Shown: in pieces, positions 34,061-42,188 of the stretch
Layout: the number at the start of each line of letters is the position of its first letter
How positions within the stretch are numbered: the stretch's first letter is position 1
DNA from: Paucidesulfovibrio sp036541255
GTDB lineage: Bacteria; Desulfobacterota; Desulfovibrionia; Desulfovibrionales; Desulfovibrionaceae
Reading direction: 5' to 3'
Assembly: GCA_036541255.1 (NCBI GenBank)
Contig: JAZHDD010000048.1
Span: 1 to 64,000 of the forward strand
Length of the DNA: 64,000 nucleotides
The notes under the pieces: model-generated
What the model was told of the DNA's origin: nothing
Seen by the model: the letters and a program-made list of their open reading frames with translations, nothing else
The model's database searches: none
Made by a program: the position numbers and the translations under genes

Positions 34061-35354
34061 ATTCGGAAGCGGGAGCGATCGGTTTGGGCGCGCCCCCGTT
34101 AGGCGGAGCAACAGGCTGCTTCGCCACCAGCCAGCGCAGGAAAAGCTTGGTTTCGTCGGGATCAAGGAGGAATTGGGCCGTGCGGCAGAGGTAATTGACG
34201 TTCTGGGCAAAGGCCTTGGCCAGCCCCAGGGGGCTTTCAGGTGTCTGTTCGCCGTAGCGGTAGCCCGTATGGCCGATGCCGATGAGCACGAAGTTGACCT
34301 GGGCGCGGGAGATGGGCAGTCCCTGGGCGCGGCACCTGTCGCGTACGTTGCGGGACGTGCGGGTCAAACTGAAATCGTTTTCCGTCACTTCCTGGGCAAT
34401 GGCTTCGAACAGGCCCTTGTAATGTTCGGGCAACAGATAGGGTGTGTCGGTCAGTTCATGGACCTTGCGCGCCAACGGGGCAAGGTCCGGATGCGTCGTG
34501 CCCATGGCGTCGAAAGATTCCGTGCTGTTGAAGTCGTGTCGGCCCGGGTCGTAGACATAACCGGGGAAGGTCCAGGAGATTTCCAGCGGATCCAGGTCGA
34601 GCTTGGCCAGCAGGGTGGAGAATTTGTCGTGACCGTACCAGTCCGTCGTGGGGGAAAAGTCGTCGGCGAGGGTGGTCTGAACTTCCTGGGCCAGCGGCGC
34701 AAAGGCCACGGGGAAGGGATATTCGGCCACCATGTCCCGCACGACACGCGCGGCTTCGATATAGAGCTTGTCCACGTCGAGAGCCGCCGGGGTGACCGGC
34801 TCTTCTTCGGATTTGCCGAATCCCAGCCCGCTGAGAATGAACCGTTCCCTGTCGATGAGATGCGTGCTGGCCGAAATATAGGCCAGCGAAGTGAAGCCCG
34901 TGGAGAGCACCGTGGTGATGCGGTCGTGTTCGCGCAGCTTGATGAGCACGGGCGTGAAGTCCGCGTCGCCGGACAGGATCAGGAATTCGTCGAAATGGAT
35001 GGGGAAGTTCAGGGCTTCGATGATGTCCATGACGATGTGGATGTCCGTGCTGGTCTTGCCCCGCTGGGTCAGGGGCGGACAGTCGATGACATCAAAGGCC
35101 GCCTTGATGAAAAAGGGGCGGTATTCATGAAATGCCTGGGGATTGAGATAGCATTTGCGGTATAAAATCCTTCGCGGATGGTCTTGGCTCTTGGCCGGGC
35201 CGGTGGCGTGCCGGATGAGCCAGTTCAGCCATTGGCTGGGGTAGCGCGCAAACACATGCGCATATTCCGGGTCCATCTCCTGCAACGAAGAAAAAATGTT
35301 GTCGAAATCAAGGAAAAGCGCACTGCGCAATTGATCGGGCGGATAGGCCGGCAT
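34059..35354 (-). CDS. NYN-domain (PIN-like) protein with C-terminal LOTUS-like region
   Basis: Product of 431 residues. Residues about 10-170 form a NYN (LabA/DUF88) domain, a PIN-like RNase fold. The acidic residues that hold metal are visible: 'LFLDFDNIF' (Asp16, Asp18), 'STDIHIVMDI' and 'LSGDADFTPVL'. The rest contains two helical segments that resemble OST-HTH/LOTUS modules ('LAQEV...YGHDKFSTLLAKL...FPGYVYDP' at about 225-290, and a second at about 325-400). This gives a nuclease-plus-RNA-binding layout like animal MARF1. RNA is the likely target, but this is inference. The start has GAGAGGAG upstream. It is monocistronic with a good promoter at 35389-35417. Confidence 0.88.
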   Translation of the reverse strand: MPAYPPDQLRSALFLDFDNIFSSLQEMDPEYAHVFARYPSQWLNWLIRHATGPAKSQDHPRRILYRKCYLNPQAFHEYRPFFIKAAFDVIDCPPLTQRGKTSTDIHIVMDIIEALNFPIHFDEFLILSGDADFTPVLIKLREHDRITTVLSTGFTSLAYISASTHLIDRERFILSGLGFGKSEEEPVTPAALDVDKLYIEAARVVRDMVAEYPFPVAFAPLAQEVQTTLADDFSPTTDWYGHDKFSTLLAKLDLDPLEISWTFPGYVYDPGRHDFNSTESFDAMGTTHPDLAPLARKVHELTDTPYLLPEHYKGLFEAIAQEVTENDFSLTRTSRNVRDRCRAQGLPISRAQVNFVLIGIGHTGYRYGEQTPESPLGLAKAFAQNVNYLCRTAQFLLDPDETKLFLRWLVAKQPVAPPNGGAPKPIAPASE

Positions 35355-35388
35355 GGATGCTCCTCTCGGTGGTTGTCGATAAGGTGTA

Positions 35389-35417
35389 TAGATACGGGTG
35401 TTTTTGCTTTTTGACAA
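35389..35417 (-). promoter_or_regulatory. Promoter of the NYN-domain gene
   Basis: Minus strand: TTGTCA (35412-35417) and TATCTA (35389-35394) with a 17-bp spacer. The predicted leader to the ATG at 35354 is about 28 bases. Confidence 0.5.
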
Positions 35418-35427
35418 CGAGTGGAGC

Positions 35428-35458
35428 AAAAAAAAAGGCCCCGGCGGACCGGGGCCTT
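35428..35458 (-). terminator. Terminator of the malic enzyme gene
   Basis: Minus strand: AAGGCCCCGG/CCGGGGCCTT stem with a 4-base loop and a run of nine T. Confidence 0.93.
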
Positions 35459-35474
35459 GGAAGGACGGAGTCGG

Positions 35475-36794
35475 CTAGAAATCGTAGCCGAAGGATTTCA
35501 CCACGGCCTGGGTGCGTGCCGTGGACGCGTCCATCTGGGCGCGCAGGCGCTTTTTGTATTCCTCGAGGTCCAGGGGATTTTTGGCCACGCCGCAATCCAT
35601 GGCGGCCTTGGCCACGGCCGGAGCCTCCCAGGTGAGCACGCGGGGGTCGAGGGCCTTGGGGATGATGTAGTCGATGCCGAATTCCAGCTTGTCCACGCCG
35701 TAGGCACGGCAGATTTCGGCCGGAACCGGTTCCTTGGCCAGGGCGGCCAGGGCTCTGGCTGCGGCGATTTTCATTTCTTCGTTGATGACCGTGGCGCGGC
35801 AGTCCAGTGCGCCGCGGAAGATGAAGGGGAAGCCGAGCACGTTGTTGATCTGGTTCGGATAATCCGAGCGGCCCGTGCCCATGATGGCGTCGGGGCGGGC
35901 GGCCTTGGCCACCTCATAGGTGATTTCCGGGTCCGGATTGGCGCAGGCGAAGATGATCGGGCTCGGGGCCATGGACTTGACCATGTCCGCATTGAGGATG
36001 TCCTTGACCGAGAGGCCCAGGAACGCGTCCGCGCCCTTGATGACTTCGGCCAGGGAACCGTGGTCCTTTTCCTGGGAGAAATAGACCTTTTCCGGGTTCA
36101 GCCCGGTGCGGCCCTTGTGCAGCAGGCCCTTGGAGTCGAACATGAAGATGTTTTTGCGCTGCACGCCCATGGATTCGTAGAACTTGGTGCAGGCCACTGC
36201 GCCCGCGCCCGCACCCGAGACCACCAGCTTGATGTCCTCGATTTTCTTGCCCGAGATTTCCAGGGCGTTGAGCAGGCCCGCGCCGGAAATGATGGCCGTG
36301 CCGTGCTGGTCGTCGTGGAAGACAGGGATGTTCATCTCTCGGATGAGGCGCTGTTCGATCTCAAAGCACTCGGGAGCCTTGATGTCCTCAAGGTTGATAC
36401 CGCCGAAGGTGGGCTCCAGCATCTTGCAGAAGCGGATGATGTCTTCGGGGTCCTTGGCGTCGATGTTCAGGTCGTATACGTCCACGTCCGCGAAAATCTT
36501 GAAGAGCACGCCCTTGCCTTCCATGACGGGCTTGCCCGCGGCCGGGCCGATGTTGCCCAGGCCGAGCACGGCCGTGCCGTTGCTGACCACGGCCACGAGG
36601 TTGCCCTTGTTGGTGTACTCGTACACGCTTTCGGGGTCGGCGTGGATGGCGCGGCAGGCGTCGGCAACGCCCGGGGTATAGGCCATGGAAAGGTGTTTCT
36701 GGGTGGAGCAGGGCTTGATGGACATGACTTCCAGTTTGCCCTTGCGTTTGCCGGCATGGTATTTGAGAGCTTCTTCCTTGGTGTACAGCGCCAT
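35475..36794 (-). CDS. maeB: NAD(P)-dependent malic enzyme
   Basis: Oxidatively decarboxylates malate to pyruvate, feeding C4 acids into central metabolism and supplying NAD(P)H. It has 439 residues, i.e. the malic-enzyme part only, without the phosphotransacetylase-like tail found in E. coli MaeB. Marks: 'AYTPGVADACRAI', 'NGTAVLGLGNIGPAAGKPVMEGK', 'PVFHDDQHGTAII', Rossmann 'VVSGAGAGAVAC', and 'ACANPDPEITYE'. The start at 36794 has GGAGG. It lies just downstream of the TAXI transporter genes on the same strand, behind a terminator-like hairpin, which suggests a shared role in organic-acid use. Cofactor preference cannot be read with certainty. Confidence 0.95.
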   Translation of the reverse strand: MALYTKEEALKYHAGKRKGKLEVMSIKPCSTQKHLSMAYTPGVADACRAIHADPESVYEYTNKGNLVAVVSNGTAVLGLGNIGPAAGKPVMEGKGVLFKIFADVDVYDLNIDAKDPEDIIRFCKMLEPTFGGINLEDIKAPECFEIEQRLIREMNIPVFHDDQHGTAIISGAGLLNALEISGKKIEDIKLVVSGAGAGAVACTKFYESMGVQRKNIFMFDSKGLLHKGRTGLNPEKVYFSQEKDHGSLAEVIKGADAFLGLSVKDILNADMVKSMAPSPIIFACANPDPEITYEVAKAARPDAIMGTGRSDYPNQINNVLGFPFIFRGALDCRATVINEEMKIAAARALAALAKEPVPAEICRAYGVDKLEFGIDYIIPKALDPRVLTWEAPAVAKAAMDCGVAKNPLDLEEYKKRLRAQMDASTARTQAVVKSFGYDF

Positions 36795-36893
36795 TATTTT
36801 GGGCCTCCGTTGAATGATTTGAGGATGCGGTGCGTTTGGGTTTCTGCGTAGTGTCGGAACCCGGTTTTCGTCAAGGGGGAACACCCCGTACAG

Positions 36894-36926
36894 GGAAAAG
36901 GGCCTGGTGCGTCCAGGCCCTTTTCC
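36894..36926 (-). terminator. Terminator between TRAP permease and malic enzyme genes
   Basis: GGAAAAGGGCCTGG pairs with CCAGGCCCTTTTCC around 5 bases, directly after the permease stop. It likely ends the transporter unit, though read-through to maeB is possible. Confidence 0.75.
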
Positions 36927-36930
36927 GTTG

Positions 36931-38946
36931 CTATGCCATGGCCAGTTTGGCCTCTCTGACGTTTTTGACCTTTTGGATGGCGTAGACGCCGATGCACACG
37001 CCGATGCCCAGCAGGTCGGTGAGGCGGTTCGGGTGGTAGCACATGAACGTCCCGGCCGCGAAGAGCAGCCATTCGTACCAGGTTGTCCGCCGTATCATGT
37101 AGCCCATGGTCAGCGAGGAAAAGGCGATGGTGCCGATTGTTGCGCTGCCGAAAGCCATGATGATGTCCAGGGGGGTGCCGTTCAAGAGGATTGCCGGTTC
37201 ATAGGCGAAGAGGAAGGGCACCACGTAGAGCAGCTTGGCGAATTTGAACGAGGTCCAGCCTGTCTTCCAGGGATCGGAGCCTGCGATGGCCGCTCCTGCG
37301 TAGGCGGCCACGCAGACCGGCGGCGTGATGTTCGAGTCCTGGCTGAACCAGTAGACGATCATGTGCGCGGCGATGAGCCCGTAGGCGATCTGGCCGGGTG
37401 CTGCCTCTGGGTAGATGCCCGCGATGATGAACAGTTCGTTCAGAGCGGGCACCGCGAGCACGGCCGTGATCAGGTAGGACGCGGTCACGGGCACGCCCAT
37501 GCCCAGCACCAGCGAGGCCAGGCCGATGAGCAGGATGGCCACGGGCAGCTGGAGCATGCCGGGCATGCTGGTGGCCATGGAGATGATGATGTCCGAGAAA
37601 CGCAGGCCGATGCCGGTCTTGGCGATGGTGCCCACGATGATGCCGATGACGCCCACTGTGGCGCCGATGACCAGCGTGTTGCGTGCGCCGGTGACCGTGG
37701 CTTCCCAGATTTCCTTGAGGCCCATGCGGTGTTCGGGGTCGAACCAGGAGATGACCACGCAGCAGACCGTGGCCCAGAAGGCCGATGCAGCGGGCGAATA
37801 GCCCACGAGCATCATGGCCACGATGATCACCAGGGGCAGGGATTTGTACCAGTGCTTTTTGAAGATGTCCCAGGCGCGGGGAATTTCGGCATCCTCCAGG
37901 CCCTTGATGTTCATCTTTTTTGCTTCGAAGTGGATCATGGTCAGCACCGAGAGGAAGTAGAGAATGGCCGGGAACACGGCCATCTTCATGATCTCGACGT
38001 AGGGCGTGTTGGTCAGCTCGGCCATGAGAAAGCCGCCCGCGCCCATGATCGGGGGCATGAACATGCCGCCGATGGAGGCTGCCGGTTCAATGGCTCCAGC
38101 CACATGGGGCCGAAATCCGGCCCGTTTCATGAGCGGAATGGTGAACGCGCCCGTGGATACGGTGTTGGCGATGGCCGAGCCGGAGACCGAGCCGAAAAAG
38201 GCCGAAGCCACGACCGCGACCTTGGCCGGGCCGCCCGTGGTCTTGCCTGCCAGGGCCAAAGGCCAGTCGATGAAGAATTTGCCCACTCCAGACTTCTGCA
38301 TGAAGGAGCCGAAGAAAATGAACAGGATCACGTAGGTCACGAGCACGTTGGCCATGATGCCGAATACGCCGTCCAGGGAGATGAACAGGGTGATGCCGAT
38401 GTCGTGGATGGACAAGCCCCGGTGGGCCAGGGGGCCGGGGAAATAGGGGCCGAGATAGCCATAGACCAGGAAGAGCACCCCGGCCAGGGTCATGGACCAG
38501 CCGAGCACGCGGCGGCAGACCTCAAGGGAGATCAGCAGGCCCACGATGCTCACGGCCAGATCCAGCTCGGTTTCCGCGCCCATGCGGTAGCTGAGGTTCG
38601 GGAACTCCACGATCCAATAGCCCACGCAGCCCGTGGCCACGAGTGCCAGAATAATATCCAGGAGGGTGGGCCGCTCGCGGCTGGAGCGGGCCATCATGGG
38701 ATAGCTCAGGAAGACCATTACGTAGGTCAAGAGGACGTAGATGCCGCGATAATAGTTGGTTGGAGTGGAGCGCACCCCGGCGTTGAAATAATAGAACGCG
38801 ACCATTATGACGCCGAGCAGGCTGATGAACAGACCCCAATTGCCGCCGAGCTTGCGGGCGGCCTTGGAATCCTTTTCCATTATTTTCTTGAGCTGCGCCT
38901 TTTTTTCGGCGCTGAGCCCCTGATCTTCTTTTCTGATATCGGACAT
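36931..38946 (-). CDS. TRAP transporter fused permease, TAXI family (DctQ-DctM fusion)
   Basis: Inner-membrane transporter of 671 residues that works with the upstream TAXI binding lipoprotein, driven by an ion gradient. The N-terminal four-helix part (about 35-170) corresponds to the small DctQ subunit and the rest to the large DctM subunit ('FFGSVSGSAIANTVSTGAFTIPLMKRAGF', 'EPAASIGGMFMPPIMGAGGFLMAE', 'LGMGVPVTASYLI'). About 15-17 helices are visible, with a charged cytoplasmic N-terminus. TAXI systems carry dicarboxylates, glutamate or unknown acids. Malic enzyme next door and a DctB-like sensor favour an organic acid (inference). The start at 38946 has GGAGG four bases upstream; the ATG at 38949 is too close to it. 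Confidence 0.95.
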   Translation of the reverse strand: MSDIRKEDQGLSAEKKAQLKKIMEKDSKAARKLGGNWGLFISLLGVIMVAFYYFNAGVRSTPTNYYRGIYVLLTYVMVFLSYPMMARSSRERPTLLDIILALVATGCVGYWIVEFPNLSYRMGAETELDLAVSIVGLLISLEVCRRVLGWSMTLAGVLFLVYGYLGPYFPGPLAHRGLSIHDIGITLFISLDGVFGIMANVLVTYVILFIFFGSFMQKSGVGKFFIDWPLALAGKTTGGPAKVAVVASAFFGSVSGSAIANTVSTGAFTIPLMKRAGFRPHVAGAIEPAASIGGMFMPPIMGAGGFLMAELTNTPYVEIMKMAVFPAILYFLSVLTMIHFEAKKMNIKGLEDAEIPRAWDIFKKHWYKSLPLVIIVAMMLVGYSPAASAFWATVCCVVISWFDPEHRMGLKEIWEATVTGARNTLVIGATVGVIGIIVGTIAKTGIGLRFSDIIISMATSMPGMLQLPVAILLIGLASLVLGMGVPVTASYLITAVLAVPALNELFIIAGIYPEAAPGQIAYGLIAAHMIVYWFSQDSNITPPVCVAAYAGAAIAGSDPWKTGWTSFKFAKLLYVVPFLFAYEPAILLNGTPLDIIMAFGSATIGTIAFSSLTMGYMIRRTTWYEWLLFAAGTFMCYHPNRLTDLLGIGVCIGVYAIQKVKNVREAKLAMA

Positions 38947-39038
38947 CATCCCTCCGCGATGGGGAGAACGATACTGTGATGGCGCAATGAAGCCGCCGCT
39001 CCCGAATGCCGGGCCGGGCGGGCGCTCTGCCGAAAAGA

Positions 39039-39066
39039 AGGAAGGCGCGGCGCGCCGCGCCTTCCT
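39039..39066 (-). terminator. Perfect 28-base palindrome between binding-protein and permease genes
   Basis: AGGAAGGCGCGGCG and its exact complement, with no spacer, lie ten bases after the binding-protein stop and before the permease start. On the minus strand a T-rich patch (TTCTTTTC) follows. It probably stabilises the binding-protein mRNA or terminates part of transcription, giving more binding protein than permease, as is common in transporter operons. Confidence 0.75.
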
Positions 39067-39075
39067 CGGTAATCG

Positions 39076-40131
39076 TTACTTCAGATTGTCCGGGATGGTC
39101 AGGCCCTTTTCCGTCCAGAACTTGATGGCGCCGGGATGCAGCGGCACGGAAACGCCCGCGATGCCGTTCTCGATGCTCATGTTCTTGGCTGCCTTGTGCG
39201 CGGTGACCATGTCCTTGAGGCCCTGCTCGGCATACACCGCGGTCAGGGAATCGTAGACCACGTCGTCGTCGACCTTGGCGCTGGCGCACCAGAGGGCCGA
39301 ATCCTGGAAGGTCTTCACGACCGCTTCCTGGCCTTCATAGGTGCCGGCGGGGATTTCCACCGGGCTGTAGAAGGGGAACGCGTCGTAGAAGCCGGACTTC
39401 TCGGCGTCGGCGTTGAGGTCGAGCAGGATCACCGGGGTGCGGGTGGCCGCTTCGATGATGGAAGAGTTGGGGTAGCCAACAAGGACCCAGAAGGCGTCGA
39501 TCTTGTTGTCGGAGAAGTCGGCTGCGGCCTGGGAATAACCCAGGTTGCGGGCTTCCATCTTTTCCCAGACGCCGATGTGCTTGAAGAAGCGCTCGGCGGA
39601 AAGGGCCGCGCCCGAGCCGGGGTTGCCCACGGCCACGATCTTGCCCTCGAGGTCGTATGCGGAGTTGATGCCGGAATCCTTGCGCACCACGAGCTGGGCG
39701 GGCGCGCCGTACAGGAAGGAGATGCCCCGGACGTTTTCATACTTGGTGGTGTCGTTGACCAGCAGGCCGGCCCGACCAAGATAGGCGTCGCCGGAATAGA
39801 CGATGCCGAAGTCCACGGAAGCCTTGTCCAGGGTGCGCAGATTTTCCGCGGAACCGCCGGAGCCCTTGGGGGACATGTCCAGGTAATCGTAGGTGTGGGC
39901 GATGATGCTCGCCATTTTGTTGGCGAAGAAGTTGAATGTGCCACCGGTGGGGCCGCCGCCAAAGGCCAGGAATTGTTTGTCCTTCTTGGCCGGTGCAGCC
40001 TGCTCCGCAGTCTGCTCCACGGCCTGTTCCGCCTTGGGCTCAGCCTTTTTCTCTTCGCCGCCGCAGCCGGTCAGAGCTGCCAGTCCGAGCACCAGGGCCA
40101 GGACGAACACCAGGTTCAGAAACCGTTTCAT
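39076..40131 (-). CDS. TAXI family TRAP transporter substrate-binding lipoprotein
   Basis: Periplasmic receptor of 351 residues for the fused permease encoded downstream. A lipoprotein signal is clear: 'MKRFLNLVFVLALVLGLAALTGCGG', with the lipidated Cys at about 23. A charged linker rich in Glu, Lys and Ala follows to about 52. The TAXI domain has 'FLAFGGGPTGGTFNFFAN', 'DFGIVYSGDAYLG' and 'GKIVAVGNPGSGAA'. It should bind an organic anion; residues that decide the ligand cannot be assigned by eye. The start has GGAGG seven bases upstream. The 346-bp region before it holds two dyads. Confidence 0.95.
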   Translation of the reverse strand: MKRFLNLVFVLALVLGLAALTGCGGEEKKAEPKAEQAVEQTAEQAAPAKKDKQFLAFGGGPTGGTFNFFANKMASIIAHTYDYLDMSPKGSGGSAENLRTLDKASVDFGIVYSGDAYLGRAGLLVNDTTKYENVRGISFLYGAPAQLVVRKDSGINSAYDLEGKIVAVGNPGSGAALSAERFFKHIGVWEKMEARNLGYSQAAADFSDNKIDAFWVLVGYPNSSIIEAATRTPVILLDLNADAEKSGFYDAFPFYSPVEIPAGTYEGQEAVVKTFQDSALWCASAKVDDDVVYDSLTAVYAEQGLKDMVTAHKAAKNMSIENGIAGVSVPLHPGAIKFWTEKGLTIPDNLK

Positions 40132-40322
40132 GCCGAATCCTCCTTCCTCGCTCCGGGGTTTTTGATAACGCCCCCGGAAAAGACGTTTTGCATCAGGCTG
40201 CGGCCTCGCCGTGGCACAACGTCGCGTCACGGGGCTCCAGGCTCCGTCCTGTATGAGGGGAGCTCCAGCCTACCTCGTCTCTATAGCAAGGGGAAGGGGC
40301 GGAGGGAACGAGAGAGATACTG

Positions 40323-40355
40323 ATTTTTGTGTAAGAAATTTACTTACACGAAAAG
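40323..40355. promoter_or_regulatory. Long inverted repeat, probable operator
   Basis: The core GTGTAAG-7-CTTACAC (40329-40349) is perfect, and outer bases extend the arms to 13 positions with 11 matches. It is AT-rich and has no T-run, so binding by a dimeric regulator is more likely than termination. It lies about 200 bases upstream of the TAXI binding-protein start. Confidence 0.6.
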
Positions 40356-40358
40356 AAA

Positions 40359-40374
40359 GACGGTACGAACCGTC
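40359..40374. promoter_or_regulatory. Second inverted repeat next to the operator-like dyad
   Basis: GACGGT-ACGA-ACCGTC, perfect 6-bp arms, four bases beyond the longer dyad. A separate binding site or part of a composite site. Confidence 0.4.
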
Positions 40375-40412
40375 ATCGGCGGAGAGGGATCCGGGAATGG
40401 CCGGACAATGAT

Positions 40413-40437
40413 CGGACAGCTGTCCGGTTTTTTTTCG
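40413..40437 (+). terminator. Plus-strand terminator without an assigned gene
   Basis: CGGACAGCTGTCCG is a perfect palindrome followed by G and a run of eight T in the plus direction only. The flanking genes are both on the minus strand. Confidence 0.6.
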
Positions 40438-40477
40438 GATAAGATACTGTGCAGAAACGTGTTGCTGCCGAACCGGC

Positions 40478-41365
40478 CTAGAGCGGTTTTTGGAGCACGA
40501 ATACGGTCTGCGTGTCGCTGATCTTGCCCGGACCGGTAATGCCGGGCGAACCGGGCAGCATGACCCCGGTGCAGCCGCAGGCCGCGCAGATGCGCCGGAA
40601 TGACTCCGAGGAAAGGAAGGTCGAGTGGGAGAGGCACTGGATGTACCACCAATCCTTGAGCGGTTCGCGGACCCGGTCCACCCAGCCCGTGGTGCCGATG
40701 ACGATGCCGCCGGGCCGGACCAGGGAGGTCAGGCGTTGCATCATGTCCACCGGATCGAGCAGGTGTTCGAAGACCTCGGTCAGGGTGATCAGTCCCAGGG
40801 AGCCGGGCCGGATGTCTTCCAGCTTGCGGAAGCGGTGCAGCATGTCCGGCAGCAGGCTTTTGCGGAACAGCTCGTCGTCAAAGGCCTGCGCCGCCTCCTT
40901 GAATTGGAGCGTCAGGTCCGTGGCGTAAGCGTTCATGTTGTTCTGCAGCATCATGTTGAAGCTCAGGCCTGCGCCGCAACCGAACACCAGCAGCTTGCTC
41001 TTGTTGTGCAGCCCGAACATCTGCATCAGGTTCACGGTCATGTAGAGTTCGCGAATGGCCCTGTTGATCACGTCCGCGCCCTTGTTCAATACGCCGGGCA
41101 ATACGGTCTGGGCCTGCTGCTCCTCGGTGAGCAGGTCGAAGCCGGTATGAAAGAGCATGCCACAGTTCTTGCAGAGGTAATAGGGCCGCTCATAATCGTC
41201 GGGCCGGAATTTTTTTTCCAGCAGCGGATTTCGCGTGCCCACTCTGGTGAAGGCCAGCGGGGCTTCGGCGTTGCAGACTTTGCAGGGCCAGCTTGGGGCG
41301 AGCCAGGGGCGGTCCATGACTGGAAGATTGGTGACGGCGGCTTCTGCTGCATGGTTGGTCTGCAT
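40478..41365 (-). CDS. SAM-dependent methyltransferase with N-terminal zinc ribbon
   Basis: Product of 295 residues. Two CxxC pairs near the N-terminus ('CKVCNAEA' and 'YLCKNCGML') form a probable zinc ribbon. The methyltransferase core follows: 'LLVFGCGAGLSFNMMLQ' (motif I), 'ATDLTLQFKEA', 'LGLITLTEVFEHLLDP' and 'LVRPGGIVIGTT'. This layout is seen in Methyltransf_23-type enzymes that often act on sugars or small molecules. The substrate is unknown. The start has AAGGAG seven bases upstream, and a promoter-like pair lies at 41380-41408. It is a single gene between the transporter genes and the two-component genes. Confidence 0.87.
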   Translation of the reverse strand: MQTNHAAEAAVTNLPVMDRPWLAPSWPCKVCNAEAPLAFTRVGTRNPLLEKKFRPDDYERPYYLCKNCGMLFHTGFDLLTEEQQAQTVLPGVLNKGADVINRAIRELYMTVNLMQMFGLHNKSKLLVFGCGAGLSFNMMLQNNMNAYATDLTLQFKEAAQAFDDELFRKSLLPDMLHRFRKLEDIRPGSLGLITLTEVFEHLLDPVDMMQRLTSLVRPGGIVIGTTGWVDRVREPLKDWWYIQCLSHSTFLSSESFRRICAACGCTGVMLPGSPGITGPGKISDTQTVFVLQKPL

Positions 41366-41379
41366 GGATCGGCTCCTTG

Positions 41380-41408
41380 AATAAACAGCGCTAGTGGTGT
41401 TTCCGCAA
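41380..41408 (-). promoter_or_regulatory. Candidate promoter of the zinc-ribbon methyltransferase gene
   Basis: Minus strand: TTGCGG (41403-41408) and TTTATT (41380-41385), 17-bp spacer, close to the start at 41365. Confidence 0.4.
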
Positions 41409-41549
41409 GAGCGGCTCCGAAGAAAAAGCAAGAGACGTGCCAGGAAAAAAAGACAGGCCGCAGCTCATGGCTCCTGCCTGCTGAAGGAAAACGTCAAGGG
41501 GAGTCCGGTTCGGGAAAGGGGATACGGTGTTGGTTTTTCGACGCCGGGA

Positions 41550-42188
41550 TCAGACCTCCACCAGGCCGTGCTGAATGGCGAAGCGGGAAAGCTCGGCATT
41601 GTTGCGCAATTCCAGTTTTTTGAGCAGCCGGAAGCGGTAGGTGTCCACGGTTTTCACGCTGAGATTGTAGTTTTCCGCAATCTCGCGATTGGTCTTGCCC
41701 AGGGCCAGGGCGCGCAGGACCTGGATTTCCCGTTGGGACAGGGATTCCAGGCGCGAGCCTCGCTCTCCGCCGCGGGCCATTCGCGAGGCCAGCAGTTCCG
41801 CGACTTCGGGGCTGAGAAAGCGCCCCCCGCCCATGACCTTGCGGATGGCACCCACCAGTTCTTCCGGGGCGGAACGTTTGGTCAGGTAGCCGCGTGCGCC
41901 TGCCGAGAGCGAGCGTACCACATACTGTTCCTCCTCGTGCATGGTCAGCACCAGGATGGGCATTTCCGGCTGGATATCCTGAAGTTTGGCAATGACTTCC
42001 AGACCGTCCATTCCGGGCATGGAAATGTCCACCACGGCCACGTCGGGTCGGACCTCGCGGGCCTTGGCAATGGCTTCGGGACCGTCCGAGGCCTCGCAGG
42101 CCACGGCCATGTCGCCGGAATCCTCGATGATGCGCCGCAGTCCGCCGCGGACCATGGAATGGTCGTCGGCCAAGAGTACCCGGATCAT
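41550..42188 (-). CDS. Response regulator, NarL/LuxR family
   Basis: DNA-binding regulator of 212 residues. The receiver domain (about 1-120) has the acidic pair in 'LLADDH', the phospho-acceptor Asp54 in 'VAVVDISMPGMDG', Thr in 'VLTMHEE' and Lys in 'YLTKRSA'. The C-terminal LuxR helix-turn-helix spans about 145-205 ('LSQREIQVLRALALGKTNREIAENYNLSVKTVDTY'). It overlaps the sensor kinase gene by four bases (ATGA), so they form a pair. Target genes are not known; the TAXI operon and malic enzyme gene are the nearest candidates. Confidence 0.96.
   Translation of the reverse strand: MIRVLLADDHSMVRGGLRRIIEDSGDMAVACEASDGPEAIAKAREVRPDVAVVDISMPGMDGLEVIAKLQDIQPEMPILVLTMHEEEQYVVRSLSAGARGYLTKRSAPEELVGAIRKVMGGGRFLSPEVAELLASRMARGGERGSRLESLSQREIQVLRALALGKTNREIAENYNLSVKTVDTYRFRLLKKLELRNNAELSRFAIQHGLVEV

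Larger units (their letters stand above)
40132..40477. other. 346-bp intergenic region with dyads and an orphan terminator
   Basis: No convincing coding frame. It contains the long dyad at 40323-40355, a second dyad at 40359-40374 and a plus-strand terminator at 40413-40437. Both flanking genes are on the minus strand, so it should include the promoter for the TAXI operon. The plus-strand terminator serves no recognised gene and could end a small RNA. Confidence 0.6.

Noticed and set aside
36907..38979. A 690-codon plus-strand frame opposite the TRAP permease
   Set aside because: The product is almost entirely Asp/His/Gly/Gln, the mirror of hydrophobic membrane codons on the other strand.
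40211..40521. Two short plus-strand frames in the gap before the TAXI operon
   Set aside because: No Shine-Dalgarno, Arg-rich random-looking composition, and they run across dyads and a terminator.
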